A DNA stretch of 64,000 nt from Lachnospiraceae bacterium. Its GTDB lineage: Bacteria > Bacillota > Clostridia > Lachnospirales > Lachnospiraceae. The translations under genes and the position numbers were made by a program. Under the pieces are notes generated by a model, which was not told where the DNA came from, made no database searches, and saw nothing but the letters and a program-made list of their open reading frames with translations. The stretch spans positions 1 to 64,000 of the forward strand of contig WRLH01000011.1 in assembly GCA_009777715.1 (NCBI GenBank), read 5' to 3'. Positions 26,663 to 37,054 of the stretch are shown in pieces (position 1 is the stretch's first letter; the number at the start of each line of letters is the position of its first letter).

Positions 26663-29600
26663 TTACTTGTCAAGCACAATCACATCATTTAAAGCAAATG
26701 AATAGATAATCTTTTCCTTGACCGGCTTTCCGGTCAGCTGCGTTAACGCCTCTTGGTAATAACCAAGCTGTTTTTCATAGCGAGTAATTAACTCTTCTTT
26801 GCTTGTAACCGCGTCTGATTTATAATCAAGGATAACCAAACCGTCATGCTCTTCAAAAAATACATCGATAATCCCTTGCATCAAAATAGTTTCATCAGGC
26901 GGCAAGTCTTTATTAATCCGATTGGCGCTGATTCCGGCAATAAACGGCTGCTCCTTATAAAGCCTGCCCGCCTTTCCGGCATTTATCAGCCGCTTAGCCA
27001 GCGTGGATAAGAAAAAAGCAAGGACCTTTGCCATCGGGACTGCTTTTTTATCCTCTGCGGAAAGGCGGCCGCTTCCTAGGGCTTCTTCAATCTGGGCAAG
27101 AACCTCCGCTTCTATTTCCGAAGCTTTTTCGCCATTAAGCCTTGAGAAATCGATTATTTCCATTACTTTATGATAAGCACTTCCCCGCGCCGACCCGCTT
27201 AAGTCCGCGCCCCCTTTGGCTTCTTCTTTCATGAACTCAGGAAGATAAGGAATCACTTCCGGCTCTTCAAACAAGGGCTGGTTAAAAATATCTGCGGTTA
27301 TATCGCCATCAACATTAATAACACCTGTCATTAAACTTGCTTTCTTAAGCTCTGACACGGTTGTCTTAGCATAAAGGGCTTTAAGATTTGCATGAGGATA
27401 AGGCTTTGCAAATTTTTCTGACACCTGTGTCACTTTTTCTTTAAGTAAATCATTATCCGAACTAAGAGAAGCGATTAATTCATCTTGCCGCTGATTCATG
27501 CCAATTATTTCATTAACTGTTTCGGAAATAAGATCATCGGGTGTCCAAACCGTTGTTGAAAAAATATCCGCAGCTTGCTTTGAATTAATAAGCGGAAGCA
27601 ATAAATCCAAGAAATTTCCAGTTTCTGCCAATTTGAGAAAAGAAAGGCGGTTTTTTTCCGTGTCATCAAGCTGGGGCGGCTTTTTTGTAACCCCGGTCAA
27701 AATCAGCTTTTCTTTTGCCCTTGTCATTGCCACATAAAGAATGCGCAGCTCTTCGCCAAGATTATCCAGCTTTATTTTCTGCGAAATAACATTTTTCCGC
27801 AGGCTTTTCCGGCGGACGCGAAGCTTCGGGTCAATATAATCAATGCCAAGGCCAAGGTCCGCATCAAGGCATAAGATTCCGTGGCTGTCCATCATATTTA
27901 TCCGCTTGCTTAGGCCGGCTACGAAACAGACCGGAAACTCAAGGCCTTTGCTTTTATGGATGCTCATCAGGCGGACAACATCGGCGTTTTCATCAAGGAC
28001 ATTTGCTTCGCCATAATCAATGTCGTATTTCTCCAGCTGTCCGATATAGCGGACGAAATGAAACAGGCCATAATAGCTTGTTTCGGCAAACGAGGCCGCT
28101 TTTTTAAGCAGCATTTCGAGATTGGCAATCCGCTGTTCGCCATCGGGGCCAACGGCGATATAATGATAATAGCCGCTGTCAATCACCAGCTCGCGGAGCA
28201 ATAAAGCAATCGGCATATAAACAGCAAGTTTGCGCTTTTCTTCAATAAATTGGATAAATTTGGCAACTTTCCCGCCAAGATTCGGTTCATCATAATTAAG
28301 CAGCTTTCCATAAAGGCTTTCCTGTTTTTGCCCGCTTGTTTTGATGATGGCAATCTCTTCATCATTAAAGCCGCCAAAAAATGATTTCATAACGCCAAAC
28401 AAAGGAATGTCTTGCCGCGGATTGTCAAGGATGCTTAATACCTGCAAAATCGTTTGAATCTCACTGGACGCGAAATAGCCGGTCCGGGCGGAGGTAAGGG
28501 CGGGAATGCCCTCCTCAATAAGAACTTTTTTAAAAACTTCGTCCCATTCCTTGGTCGTGCGGAGCAAAATGACGATGTCGCGATAGGATAAAGGACGCAG
28601 CGTCCCGGTTTTCTCATCAGTTACCTTAAAGCTTGCTATCAGCTTGCGAATCTTAAGGGCAATCATCCTGGCTTCAAGCTCAATTGATGATTTTTTAGGC
28701 GCGGGAGCTTCCGTTTCGGACGCCAAATTAAGAATTAACAGTTCGGCTTGGTTTTCCGTGCCGTTTTCCGGGTAAATTGCCCCGGGATAAAGGGCGGCCG
28801 CGGCATCATATTCAATTCCGCCCAAGCTTTTTTGCATGATTTTTTCAAAAATATAATTAACTCCGGTTAAAATATCCGTCCGGCTGCGGAAGTTTTGGTT
28901 AAGGTCAATCCTAAGATTCGGGTCGCCGTCCTTTAGGCCAGGCGGATAGCAATCATATTTTTCCATGAATATTTCGGGACAGGCAAGCCGGAACTTGTAA
29001 ATGCTCTGCTTTATGTCGCCAACCATAAAGCGGTTAAAACGGCCCTCATCTTCGCTGGCAATGCTTTGCAACAAAAGTTCCTGTACTTGGTTTAAGTCTT
29101 GGTATTCATCGGCCATAACGGTAATGAAATGTTTTTTTAATTCCTTTGCAATTGCCGAAGGTTTTAGGCCTGTTTCACTTTTTTCCCACAGGATATTGAG
29201 GGCAAAATGCTCCATGTCGCCAAAATCAATGATGTTTTTGTCCCTTTTTGCGCTGTCAAGCCGCCGCTTATAATCAAGCGTAAGGTCAATTAAGGCCGAG
29301 GCAACCGGGTTAATCTCGGCCATCACGTCAATTATTTTGTCCGGTGTCAGGCGATAAAAATTATCTTTTGTTTCAATAACCGCATTTTTTACCATTGCGC
29401 GGATGCTTTTAACCTGCTCGCGTTTTAAAGGGGAAACTGTGTCGTCTTTTTTCGCCGGAAGCCGGGCAAAAGAGAAAGCTTCCAGTTTGGCAAAATAATT
29501 CATGTAGCTGTTAAGGTTTTTATCAGCTGCTTCTACAGAATCGCGCTTGTCAGTTTTTTCTTCGCTTTCCGCTTCGAGCAAATTAAATAACACCTGTAAT

Positions 29601-30373
29601 TCATTTTCGATTATTTCACCGTACATATATGGGCCATCAGGATCGGAACAGATAGCCAGCGCAGTTTTTAGTTCAGAAATACAGCCAGCCAGAATGTTTT
29701 TTGTGTAGTCAAGCAAATATTCAAGCCATGAGCTGTTAAATAAATCCGCTTGTGCTGAAACCGCATAATCTTCTTTCCGTTTAAGAAGCCATTCTTCCGG
29801 CCATGGAAAGCTCATTGCGGTTTGATAAAGCTTTTCGATATATTCTTCAATAACGCTGTCATTAACTAAGGCAACAAAATAATCAATAAAGTTCAAAAAT
29901 TCGGGTTTTTTATCAGAATACCAATCTTCAAGCAATTCAGCAATGACATCTTTTTTAAGCAATTTTAGCTCGCCTTCATCGGCAACGCGGTAGCCAGGGT
30001 CAAGGCCAATGGCATGGAAATGGTTTCGTAAGATAAATAGGCAGAAGCTATCTATTGTCGTAATCTGGGCATTATGTAAAAGGGTCATCTGCCTTTCTAG
30101 ATGAGTGTTTTCCGCATCAAGCTCCAGTTTTTTGCTAAGGGCCTTTCCAATCCGCTCGCGCATTTCCCCGGCGGCCAAATTGGTAAAAGTAAGGACGAGA
30201 AGACGGTCGATGTCAACCGGGGCTTCCGTTTGATTTTCCGCAGTACTTACCATTTTTATGATCCGCTCAACCAAGACAGCGGTTTTGCCAGAGCCGGCCG
30301 CCGCTGCCACAAGGATATTTTTTCCGCGGGTATCAATCACGGATTGTTGGGGTTTTGTGTAGGTTATTGGCAT
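26663..30373 (-). CDS. addA: ATP-dependent helicase/nuclease subunit AddA
   Basis: A 1236-residue UvrD/Rep-type helicase with C-terminal nuclease, one half of the AddAB complex that resects double-strand breaks for recombination and destroys foreign linear DNA. Walker A is AAAGSGKTAVLVERI (about 22-36), Walker B ADEYQDLNQVQELLL; further helicase motifs include SIYKFRLA, LNQNFRS and RLMSIHKSKGLEFPVCFVAG; the nuclease core is LVILDYKSDAV near the C-terminus. It starts 18 bp after the KGGVGR ATPase stop, and its own ribosome site is weak (AGTAAAGAAA), so it probably depends on transcription and translation from the inserted cassette. Confidence 0.96.
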   Translation of the reverse strand: MPITYTKPQQSVIDTRGKNILVAAAAGSGKTAVLVERIIKMVSTAENQTEAPVDIDRLLVLTFTNLAAGEMRERIGKALSKKLELDAENTHLERQMTLLHNAQITTIDSFCLFILRNHFHAIGLDPGYRVADEGELKLLKKDVIAELLEDWYSDKKPEFLNFIDYFVALVNDSVIEEYIEKLYQTAMSFPWPEEWLLKRKEDYAVSAQADLFNSSWLEYLLDYTKNILAGCISELKTALAICSDPDGPYMYGEIIENELQVLFNLLEAESEEKTDKRDSVEAADKNLNSYMNYFAKLEAFSFARLPAKKDDTVSPLKREQVKSIRAMVKNAVIETKDNFYRLTPDKIIDVMAEINPVASALIDLTLDYKRRLDSAKRDKNIIDFGDMEHFALNILWEKSETGLKPSAIAKELKKHFITVMADEYQDLNQVQELLLQSIASEDEGRFNRFMVGDIKQSIYKFRLACPEIFMEKYDCYPPGLKDGDPNLRIDLNQNFRSRTDILTGVNYIFEKIMQKSLGGIEYDAAAALYPGAIYPENGTENQAELLILNLASETEAPAPKKSSIELEARMIALKIRKLIASFKVTDEKTGTLRPLSYRDIVILLRTTKEWDEVFKKVLIEEGIPALTSARTGYFASSEIQTILQVLSILDNPRQDIPLFGVMKSFFGGFNDEEIAIIKTSGQKQESLYGKLLNYDEPNLGGKVAKFIQFIEEKRKLAVYMPIALLLRELVIDSGYYHYIAVGPDGEQRIANLEMLLKKAASFAETSYYGLFHFVRYIGQLEKYDIDYGEANVLDENADVVRLMSIHKSKGLEFPVCFVAGLSKRINMMDSHGILCLDADLGLGIDYIDPKLRVRRKSLRKNVISQKIKLDNLGEELRILYVAMTRAKEKLILTGVTKKPPQLDDTEKNRLSFLKLAETGNFLDLLLPLINSKQAADIFSTTVWTPDDLISETVNEIIGMNQRQDELIASLSSDNDLLKEKVTQVSEKFAKPYPHANLKALYAKTTVSELKKASLMTGVINVDGDITADIFNQPLFEEPEVIPYLPEFMKEEAKGGADLSGSARGSAYHKVMEIIDFSRLNGEKASEIEAEVLAQIEEALGSGRLSAEDKKAVPMAKVLAFFLSTLAKRLINAGKAGRLYKEQPFIAGISANRINKDLPPDETILMQGIIDVFFEEHDGLVILDYKSDAVTSKEELITRYEKQLGYYQEALTQLTGKPVKEKIIYSFALNDVIVLDK

Positions 30374-30391
30374 TTTCTTTACTGTAATTGG

Positions 30392-32500
30392 TTAATTAAA
30401 TTTTGATTTTAAGTGCCTATACATTATCATATCATTCTTCGCTTCAGGGATAAAGCCTAGCCTATCATATAATCGGCTCCTCACTTTATATACCAGGGAA
30501 TAATCAGGGTTTCGTTTTATAATTTCTTCATATCTATGTAAGGCTTCTTCGTCATCACCAGTTATTTCATAAAGCTTCCCAAGATTAATATATGCTGAAA
30601 AATAATCAGGATTAATTTCTACCGCTTTAAGATAACTTGCAAATGCCTCATCATTATTTTTAGTACTTTCATACATGAGGCCCCGGTTATTGTAGGCACG
30701 CGCTAGATCACTATTATCAAGAGTTTCCCTAAGCTCAATCGCTTTATTGTAATCATTTAAAGCCTTTTTATAAAAACCAATATCGCTATATATATTTCCG
30801 CGATCGATATAGGCTGAGCCATAGTCAGCCTCCATTTCAATTGCTTTATCCAAATCTAAGAGAGCCTTTTCCTTATCGATTCCTCTATATGCCGCTCCAC
30901 GTACCATATAATATAAGGCTTCTTCTGACAGTTCGAGAGCTTTTGAACAAGATGCAATTGCGGCTTTAAAATCACTGATTTTTGTATAAATGTGTCCCTT
31001 AAAGCTATAAAAATGTGCTTCTTTTTCATTAAGCTCAATCGCCTGGTTCACTATATCCAGAATTTGGTTAGCTATTTTCGTATTAAGATTATCTTGCAAT
31101 TCTGCTTTCCGCACCAAAATAAGCGCTTTCACAAAAATTGCCCGTGAGTCCAGTTCATCTCTTGATAGATATTTATTTAGACATTTTAGAGCTTCATCAT
31201 ATTCTTTTCTTAAATATAATCCAATTGCAAGATGAAACTGTAATGCTTTTTTAAAATCGGGATTTAGCTCATCAGCTATTTTCAAATAATTTACTGCTTC
31301 GTAATTGCGAAAATCATATAAAAACATTATGCCCAAATAATAATAAGCATCTAATTTATCCTTTTTTCCAAGCTTTAAAGATACCGCCCTGCTCATGTAT
31401 GCTACCGCTTCGGTATACTTTTTTTCGTGCCTTTTACATAGTGCCAAAGCATACAGGTTATCATATGAAACATCGGCATTTTTAACTTTTTCTTCAGTTT
31501 TTTCATGAAATTCTTCGAATGTAAGGTGATTATATAGTCTTTTCAAGCTTTCACTTACTTCATCTATTATGTCATATTGAAGATATCCCTGCTGGGGGTT
31601 GTATGCAATAGCCTTTTGCTTTGCTTCAAGGACGGCGGGGTGAACGATCCGCGAAATCAAACCATAATAATCGCCATGAATTTTTATGTCTTTATTTCCT
31701 ATCAGTTTTTCATTAAATTCAATTATCCGTTCGGAATGGATTACACTAATGTCATCTTCGGTTAAATCCTGATTTTCAATTGCCGTAATCAGATTGTTGA
31801 TTGCTTCTTTTTCCATCTGTGGCGAATCGCCGACTTCCAGCGCAGGCACTCTGGTCAAAGTGCAAATAACCTTGATTTTTTCTTCATTATAATTGTATGG
31901 CGAACTAGATATCTGCTGGTACATTAGTTTCGTCCCGCGGCGGTTTTCATCGTTATTTGCCGCAAGGATAACGGCAATATCAGCAAGTGCCATTGTACAT
32001 ACCTTGCTCAAAACGGTAATGCCCGAACGTGAATCAATAAATAAATAGTCGGGATTAATTTGCTTTTTAATTAAATTTTTCAAGCGGTTAAAAAAATGGA
32101 TGCCTCTTTTATCTTTGCCAAAAAATAAATCGTTCCAATCCGTTTTTGCCAAGTCTTGCCAGTATTTAAGTTTTTCAAATCCTTGCCCGGCACTCATGAT
32201 CCTAATATAACCGCCATGGTCGGTAACTGGATATGAATAAAAATAATCATCTATCGTTTCGGGGGGATTTAATTCATCATCAAGGCAAATTCGGATATAA
32301 TCAAGGACTCCAGGCCTGCTAAGGCCAGGAGCTTCCGCTTCATCAAAAAGAATATCTTTGTAGACTATCCCCGGTGCTTCCAAATCAATATCCAAAATAC
32401 AGATAGAGAAATTGTTATCCGCAAGATAACGGGCTATATATGCCAAAGCAAGAGTCCGCCCTACGCCGCCTTTATATGAATAAAAAGTCACTGTTTCCAT
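30392..32500 (-). CDS. KGGVGR-type MinD/ParA-like ATPase with C-terminal TPR array
   Basis: A 702-residue protein. The N-terminal ~300 residues are a MinD/SIMIBI ATPase with deviant Walker A YSYKGGVGRTLALAY (residues 6-20), DIDLEAPGIVY and Walker B FIDSRSGITVLSKV. The variant KGGVGR (Arg for Lys) defines a group often linked to TPR or other repeats in bacterial conflict loci. Residues ~330-690 hold about nine TPRs (AYNNRGLMYESTKNNDEAF, AYINLGKLYEITGDDEEAL). There is no signal peptide or membrane segment. The start is the ATG after AAGGAGAATTGCCAAA. It follows the two small genes in the same orientation and precedes addA. Nucleotide-dependent switching with TPR-mediated recognition is inferred. 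Confidence 0.85.
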   Translation of the reverse strand: METVTFYSYKGGVGRTLALAYIARYLADNNFSICILDIDLEAPGIVYKDILFDEAEAPGLSRPGVLDYIRICLDDELNPPETIDDYFYSYPVTDHGGYIRIMSAGQGFEKLKYWQDLAKTDWNDLFFGKDKRGIHFFNRLKNLIKKQINPDYLFIDSRSGITVLSKVCTMALADIAVILAANNDENRRGTKLMYQQISSSPYNYNEEKIKVICTLTRVPALEVGDSPQMEKEAINNLITAIENQDLTEDDISVIHSERIIEFNEKLIGNKDIKIHGDYYGLISRIVHPAVLEAKQKAIAYNPQQGYLQYDIIDEVSESLKRLYNHLTFEEFHEKTEEKVKNADVSYDNLYALALCKRHEKKYTEAVAYMSRAVSLKLGKKDKLDAYYYLGIMFLYDFRNYEAVNYLKIADELNPDFKKALQFHLAIGLYLRKEYDEALKCLNKYLSRDELDSRAIFVKALILVRKAELQDNLNTKIANQILDIVNQAIELNEKEAHFYSFKGHIYTKISDFKAAIASCSKALELSEEALYYMVRGAAYRGIDKEKALLDLDKAIEMEADYGSAYIDRGNIYSDIGFYKKALNDYNKAIELRETLDNSDLARAYNNRGLMYESTKNNDEAFASYLKAVEINPDYFSAYINLGKLYEITGDDEEALHRYEEIIKRNPDYSLVYKVRSRLYDRLGFIPEAKNDMIMYRHLKSKFN

Positions 32501-32523
32501 TTTGGCAATTCTCCTTAGTACGT

Positions 32524-32805
32524 TTAAGCCGACAATCCCAATCCCCAATTTTCGGCAAAATCTTCGGCAATTTTATCGTTTTTTTCTATATCAGAGAAAT
32601 AATTGTATATTTCGCGCCATAGGCTTTTTTTTGAATCCTCACCCTTGCTCAATACAATATTAATATTATCAATAATTATTTGCCGTTCTGCCATAATTAC
32701 ATCATTAACAGACTTTTTTTCCGCTTTGGCAATTGCTTCAATGCGTCCAAAATCTTGGTTAAGCTGCTCAATAAAATTAGGATCATCAAAGATACTGTCT
32801 TTCAT
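32524..32805 (-). CDS. small helical protein in the addB-addA cassette
   Basis: A 93-residue acidic, mainly helical protein (KDSIFDDPNFIEQ near the start, ENWGLGLSA at the end) with no motif I recognise. The ATG at 32805 lies two bases after the upstream stop, and GGAG is 13 bases before it; an in-frame ATG at 32817 would overlap the upstream gene instead. Position between the JAB-like protein and the ATPase, with tight spacing, suggests that the three work together. It could be an adaptor, or the substrate of the JAB-like protein, but the C-terminus ends GLSA, not Gly-Gly. Confidence 0.65.
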   Translation of the reverse strand: MKDSIFDDPNFIEQLNQDFGRIEAIAKAEKKSVNDVIMAERQIIIDNINIVLSKGEDSKKSLWREIYNYFSDIEKNDKIAEDFAENWGLGLSA

Positions 32806-32807
32806 TA

Positions 32808-33464
32808 TTATTTCCATGCTCCTTCCATATAATAAACAAAACCTTCATATTGTCTACTTATTCCTTCGCAAATGCTTTTGAAAGCATATTCACGTGCCAG
32901 ACATTCCTGTCTGTCTTTTTCTTTTGCATTAAGCAAAAACTCTTCGCTTAATCTAATATTATTATCTATAAAATATTGTTTAATCAATTTAATAAACTCT
33001 TCATCAAATATCCCAAGGAAATTTACTATTGCTTCTTCCTTTATCTTGTTAAATCTATTGCCCTTGCTAATAAAATAAAGATTACCCACATGACCGCATA
33101 TCGCCATATCATTCAACGCAAGATATTTAAAGAAAAATTTGTAGTCTTTTGACGATGGCGGTACATTTAGCGGATGGTTATGGGTCATTGACAAGGAACC
33201 CCTTTTCTCTGCTTTAATAGCATCGCAAGCCTCATCAGATACATAAATATCTTTCTCTTCCCTTTCTTCTTCTTCAAAATAAAAACTTTTATCATTAAAA
33301 ACACGGACACGCTCTTTACCGTCATCTAAGCCAAGTCCAAATACAGCCTCTATATGTTCGTAAATCAACTTTCTCATTGGCGGTTCGATTAACTCGGCGA
33401 TAGCCAGATAATTATTAAGCAGCCTGTTAATTGCCAATTCTCGTTCTTCATGAGTATGTATCAT
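32808..33464 (-). CDS. JAB/MPN-like putative metalloprotease of the cassette
   Basis: A 218-residue protein. Its centre reads SLSMTHNHPLNVPPSSKD followed by ALNDMAICGHVGNLYFISKG, the pattern of JAB/MPN-type proteins related to RadC and phage MuF-linked domains (HxHP, short loop, SxxD). These supply metal ligands in active isopeptidases. A candidate catalytic Glu lies upstream in the acidic EEEEREEKD stretch (about 75-83). The C-terminal ~70 residues are helical. It is the first gene after a promoter in the addB-addA gap. The ribosome site is weak (GAGTGG). Whether it cleaves protein is unknown. Confidence 0.7.
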   Translation of the reverse strand: MIHTHEERELAINRLLNNYLAIAELIEPPMRKLIYEHIEAVFGLGLDDGKERVRVFNDKSFYFEEEEREEKDIYVSDEACDAIKAEKRGSLSMTHNHPLNVPPSSKDYKFFFKYLALNDMAICGHVGNLYFISKGNRFNKIKEEAIVNFLGIFDEEFIKLIKQYFIDNNIRLSEEFLLNAKEKDRQECLAREYAFKSICEGISRQYEGFVYYMEGAWK

Positions 33465-33511
33465 ATCTAGCCACTCTGTCCTATGTCAATACAATTTTCA
33501 CTATCACAAAT

Positions 33512-33540
33512 AATATAACATCATTTAGTACAAAATACAA
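33512..33540 (-). promoter_or_regulatory. promoter inside the addB-addA interval
   Basis: Minus strand TTGTAT, 17 bases, TATATT, 48 bp before the JAB-like gene. It suggests that the cassette and addA can be transcribed independently of addB. Confidence 0.55.
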
Positions 33541-33547
33541 GAGTCAT

Positions 33548-36500
33548 TTAAAATTCCCTCATCAGCTTAAGCACTTCCTCGCGGGGAAGTTCGGGAAGCT
33601 TTCTCGTTTGGTAACCGGGAATGCGGGGGTCGAAACCGCATACATTCTTAAAGTTACAGTATGTACAGCCGTTTAATTCTTTATTTTCATAAGGGGCTTT
33701 GGTGATGTCCCCGGCTTTGATTTGCTGGCCCATTGCTTTGATTTTGCTGGCGGCAAAGCTTTTAAGGACCGTAAAATCCTCGCGGCTTAAAATGCCGGAA
33801 TTGCTGGTGAACTCACCATCTTTTTTCCGCGCAACCGGAATAACCTTTGACTTTGTTGTAAAGTCGCGGTCAAGCAGCCGGATAATCTCTTCATCATCAT
33901 TAACAAGCCCGGTCATTTTAAGCTTTTCAAATATTTTTTCATCGGCTTCCAAAGGGTCAAAATCAGCTTCATCACTTAACATCGGGTCAGAAACATGATA
34001 ATATAACACCGCCGCCGGGATAACTTCTTTACCGGGATGAGATTTCTGCGTTTTTTCTAATGCGACATTTAAATATACTACCAGCTGTAATTTGATGCCA
34101 TGATAAAGGTCGGCAAGATTAAAAGTCTTATGCCCGGATTTGTAATCAATTACTTTGACGTATACTTCTTTTTCCGTTTCGCAGATATCAATCCGGTCAA
34201 TCTGGCCCCTAAGCGTCATTTCTTCCTCCGGGGATATCAAAATATTAGCTGCAGCCAAATTTTCCTCGTGCGAAAATGATACTTCAAACTGTTCCGGCAA
34301 AAATTCGCCAGCCTGTAGCTGTTTCCTAAGGGTTTTCACCGTCCGGAGCATAATTCGAAAGATCCGGCCAATGATTTGCTCATTTCTTGCGCTTCCAAAA
34401 AGAATGGTTTCACCGTACTGCGCCGCATAATTATCAACCGCTTCACGAAGCAGTTTTTCACCCTCTTCATCAGAAAAGTCAAACCATGATAAATGATGTT
34501 CTGCAAGTTTTCCGGCAAAGATTTCCAGCACTCCATGATAAATGATGCCCAAATCCACCGCTTCAAAAGTGTATTCTTCTCTTTCTGATAACAAAAGTCC
34601 ATATTGCAAAAAATGGGCATAAGCGCAGCCGGCATATTTTTCTAAGCGGCTGACGCTATTATTCATTAAGCTGCCATATAATAAATCAGCGACTGCTTTG
34701 GTCAATGGGAGATGGTCATAAAAGCTGAAAGCCTTATTAATTAGGCGGTTAAGGATAGCCGCATATTCTTCATTATTTTGGTAAATTTTGCCCAGGACAG
34801 TCAACCGGGTAAAATTTGCTCCCGGCAGATTAATTTCGGCTTCATTTTTATCTTCTATTTCATAACTAGTGTTATTTAATTCTCTGCCCTGTCTCCCGGC
34901 GGCATATTTTCTAAGGCTGATGGCAAAAGCGTCCAAGCTTTCAGCCATGCCAAAAATCCGCTCAAATGTTATTTCTTCCTGCGCCAAACTGCTTTTTAGG
35001 CTGGGGAAAAGCTTTTTCACAACATCAATCAGATAAGAGGGCCGCAGACTTTTCCCCTCACTGTCAACGCGGGCATAAGAAAGATACAGACGCTCTGACG
35101 GCTTTGTCATATTCATATAAAGATATAATCTTTGGATATACATTTTCTGTCTGGGAGTCGGGGACAGCTCCCAAGCTGATTCTTTTAAAAATTCACGGTC
35201 CAAATCGGAAATCAGGCCGCCCCGGCTATTTCCGACTGGGATATTTCCGTCATTAACGCCGAGGAAAAAGAGGGCCCGGACTTGATTTAGCCTGGTCCTT
35301 TCAATATCGCCAATGACAACCCGGTCAATATTCTGGGGAATTGTGCCGATTTTTATCTCTGAAAGCCCGGCATCAAAAATATCCGCAAACTCCCTAAGTG
35401 ACATTGGTTCATCTTTTAGCAGGGCATAAATCTGATCAAGCAGCGTAATCACCAGCCGATAAATCTGGGCATATTCCTTGGCTCTGATTAAATCATCATT
35501 CCTAGTAAAGTTTTCTTCATAAACCTTTAATTTTTGCTGAATCCGCCCGGCAACAATGAATTCATATAAAACCTTGACGATATCGCCAGCGGTTTTGGGG
35601 TTTTGCTCAAGCGGTTCCAGGGCTTTTATCACTTTCTCGCGGATTTGGTTAAGCTCTGATAATTGCCCGCCAAATTCACTCTTTGGCCATTTTGATAAAC
35701 TGCGGGTAAATGGCGCGTGGAATTTTTTCTTTCCTTTGATTCCGCAGCCTATAACATAATTTTCCAGCCGATCAACTTCCGCAAAAGTCAACTCTGTAAA
35801 TCCGCTCCGTAAAAAATGGAAAACCGCTTCGTAGTTGTAGTTTTTGATAATAACCTTAAGCGCCGCGCGGATAAATTCGGTAAAGGGATTTAGCAAGATT
35901 CCTTTGGTCTGGTCAAGATAAATCGGGATGCCAAACTTGCTTGCCTCACGTTCAAGATAGCTGGCATATTCATTCATATCACCTGTTATTATTGCTATCT
36001 CCCGATATGAATAACCATAATTCATCGTTAATTCTTTGATTTTAGTAAAAACTTCCCGGACTTCGGCTTTGATTGAAGCCGCTTCGGTAATATTAATTGC
36101 TTCCGTAGCTTCGTTATATTGCCTAAGCGGATAGCGGAACAAGCATTTTTCCAAATGAGCCATTTCGGGGTTTTCCGCAAATCTCTTGGGGGTTTCATCT
36201 TGCGAAGCCATTACATCGGGCAAGCGTTTGATTTTTATTTCCCCTGTCAGCTTTAATAAATCGTTAACCATCTTCCCAGTCAAATAAAATAACGCCTGTT
36301 CTTTAATTCCCGAAAATTCAAGCAAGCCTAATGGTTTTCTCTTAAGATATTCTTCTCTTCCCATCAAAACAGAGACAATTACACGCTCCGAAAGCATAAG
36401 CAGCTCTTGGATAACCCGGTTCTGGAGCGGGGTAAAGCCAGTAAAACCGTCAAAAACAATCACACTATCACGGATAAGTTGGGACTTATTAAGGGAAAGG

Positions 36501-37054
36501 CGAAGCAAATCAAGGGTTTCTTCTGTTGTGATGTATTCATTATGGATATATTCAAGAAAGGCTTCATAAATCCGGTGAAGCTCATTTAATTTCGCAGATA
36601 ACGCGCCTTTTTTTTCAGAATAGGCAATTATTTTACGCAGTTCAGCCGGGCTAATCGCATATTGCATAAATTCCGATATCGCCGATTTGACTTCATTAAT
36701 ATAACCCGGCTTGTTTAGATTTCGGCCGATAATCGGAAGCTCGTTAACAATATCGGCTGTTATTTTGCGCAGGATAAGATTTTTCCCGGTATCATCTAAG
36801 ATTGCAAGCTTGCTTTTCCCCACTTCTTCAAAAATGCGATGTGACAAGCGGCCGAAGCTTAAAACTTCAATATTAAGAATGCCACGGTTAGGATGCAATT
36901 TACAAAGCTCCATCTGCGTGTGCATTGTGAATTGGTCGGGAACAATCATCAAAAATTTCTTGTGCGGATTTTCAATTGACCAATTAATCAAATCATGATT
37001 TAATTTCCAGCTTTTTCCGGAGCCAGCTTCTCCGATGTAAAATTGTAAGCTCAT
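33548..37054 (-). CDS. addB: ATP-dependent helicase/deoxyribonuclease subunit AddB
   Basis: A 1168-residue partner of AddA, with a degenerate helicase fold, a nuclease domain and an iron-sulfur cluster. The N-terminal Walker A is IGEAGSGKSWK (residues 7-17); the nuclease motif is VKVIDYKSGHKTF; the 4Fe-4S cysteines are one in YAGCAYAHFLQYG and three in CTYCNFKNVCGF near the C-terminus. Length fits AddB. Its ATG overlaps the stop of the HAD phosphatase gene by 4 bp. Instead of addA following directly, a three-gene cassette of about 3.1 kb intervenes. Confidence 0.96.
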   Translation of the reverse strand: MSLQFYIGEAGSGKSWKLNHDLINWSIENPHKKFLMIVPDQFTMHTQMELCKLHPNRGILNIEVLSFGRLSHRIFEEVGKSKLAILDDTGKNLILRKITADIVNELPIIGRNLNKPGYINEVKSAISEFMQYAISPAELRKIIAYSEKKGALSAKLNELHRIYEAFLEYIHNEYITTEETLDLLRLSLNKSQLIRDSVIVFDGFTGFTPLQNRVIQELLMLSERVIVSVLMGREEYLKRKPLGLLEFSGIKEQALFYLTGKMVNDLLKLTGEIKIKRLPDVMASQDETPKRFAENPEMAHLEKCLFRYPLRQYNEATEAINITEAASIKAEVREVFTKIKELTMNYGYSYREIAIITGDMNEYASYLEREASKFGIPIYLDQTKGILLNPFTEFIRAALKVIIKNYNYEAVFHFLRSGFTELTFAEVDRLENYVIGCGIKGKKKFHAPFTRSLSKWPKSEFGGQLSELNQIREKVIKALEPLEQNPKTAGDIVKVLYEFIVAGRIQQKLKVYEENFTRNDDLIRAKEYAQIYRLVITLLDQIYALLKDEPMSLREFADIFDAGLSEIKIGTIPQNIDRVVIGDIERTRLNQVRALFFLGVNDGNIPVGNSRGGLISDLDREFLKESAWELSPTPRQKMYIQRLYLYMNMTKPSERLYLSYARVDSEGKSLRPSYLIDVVKKLFPSLKSSLAQEEITFERIFGMAESLDAFAISLRKYAAGRQGRELNNTSYEIEDKNEAEINLPGANFTRLTVLGKIYQNNEEYAAILNRLINKAFSFYDHLPLTKAVADLLYGSLMNNSVSRLEKYAGCAYAHFLQYGLLLSEREEYTFEAVDLGIIYHGVLEIFAGKLAEHHLSWFDFSDEEGEKLLREAVDNYAAQYGETILFGSARNEQIIGRIFRIMLRTVKTLRKQLQAGEFLPEQFEVSFSHEENLAAANILISPEEEMTLRGQIDRIDICETEKEVYVKVIDYKSGHKTFNLADLYHGIKLQLVVYLNVALEKTQKSHPGKEVIPAAVLYYHVSDPMLSDEADFDPLEADEKIFEKLKMTGLVNDDEEIIRLLDRDFTTKSKVIPVARKKDGEFTSNSGILSREDFTVLKSFAASKIKAMGQQIKAGDITKAPYENKELNGCTYCNFKNVCGFDPRIPGYQTRKLPELPREEVLKLMREF

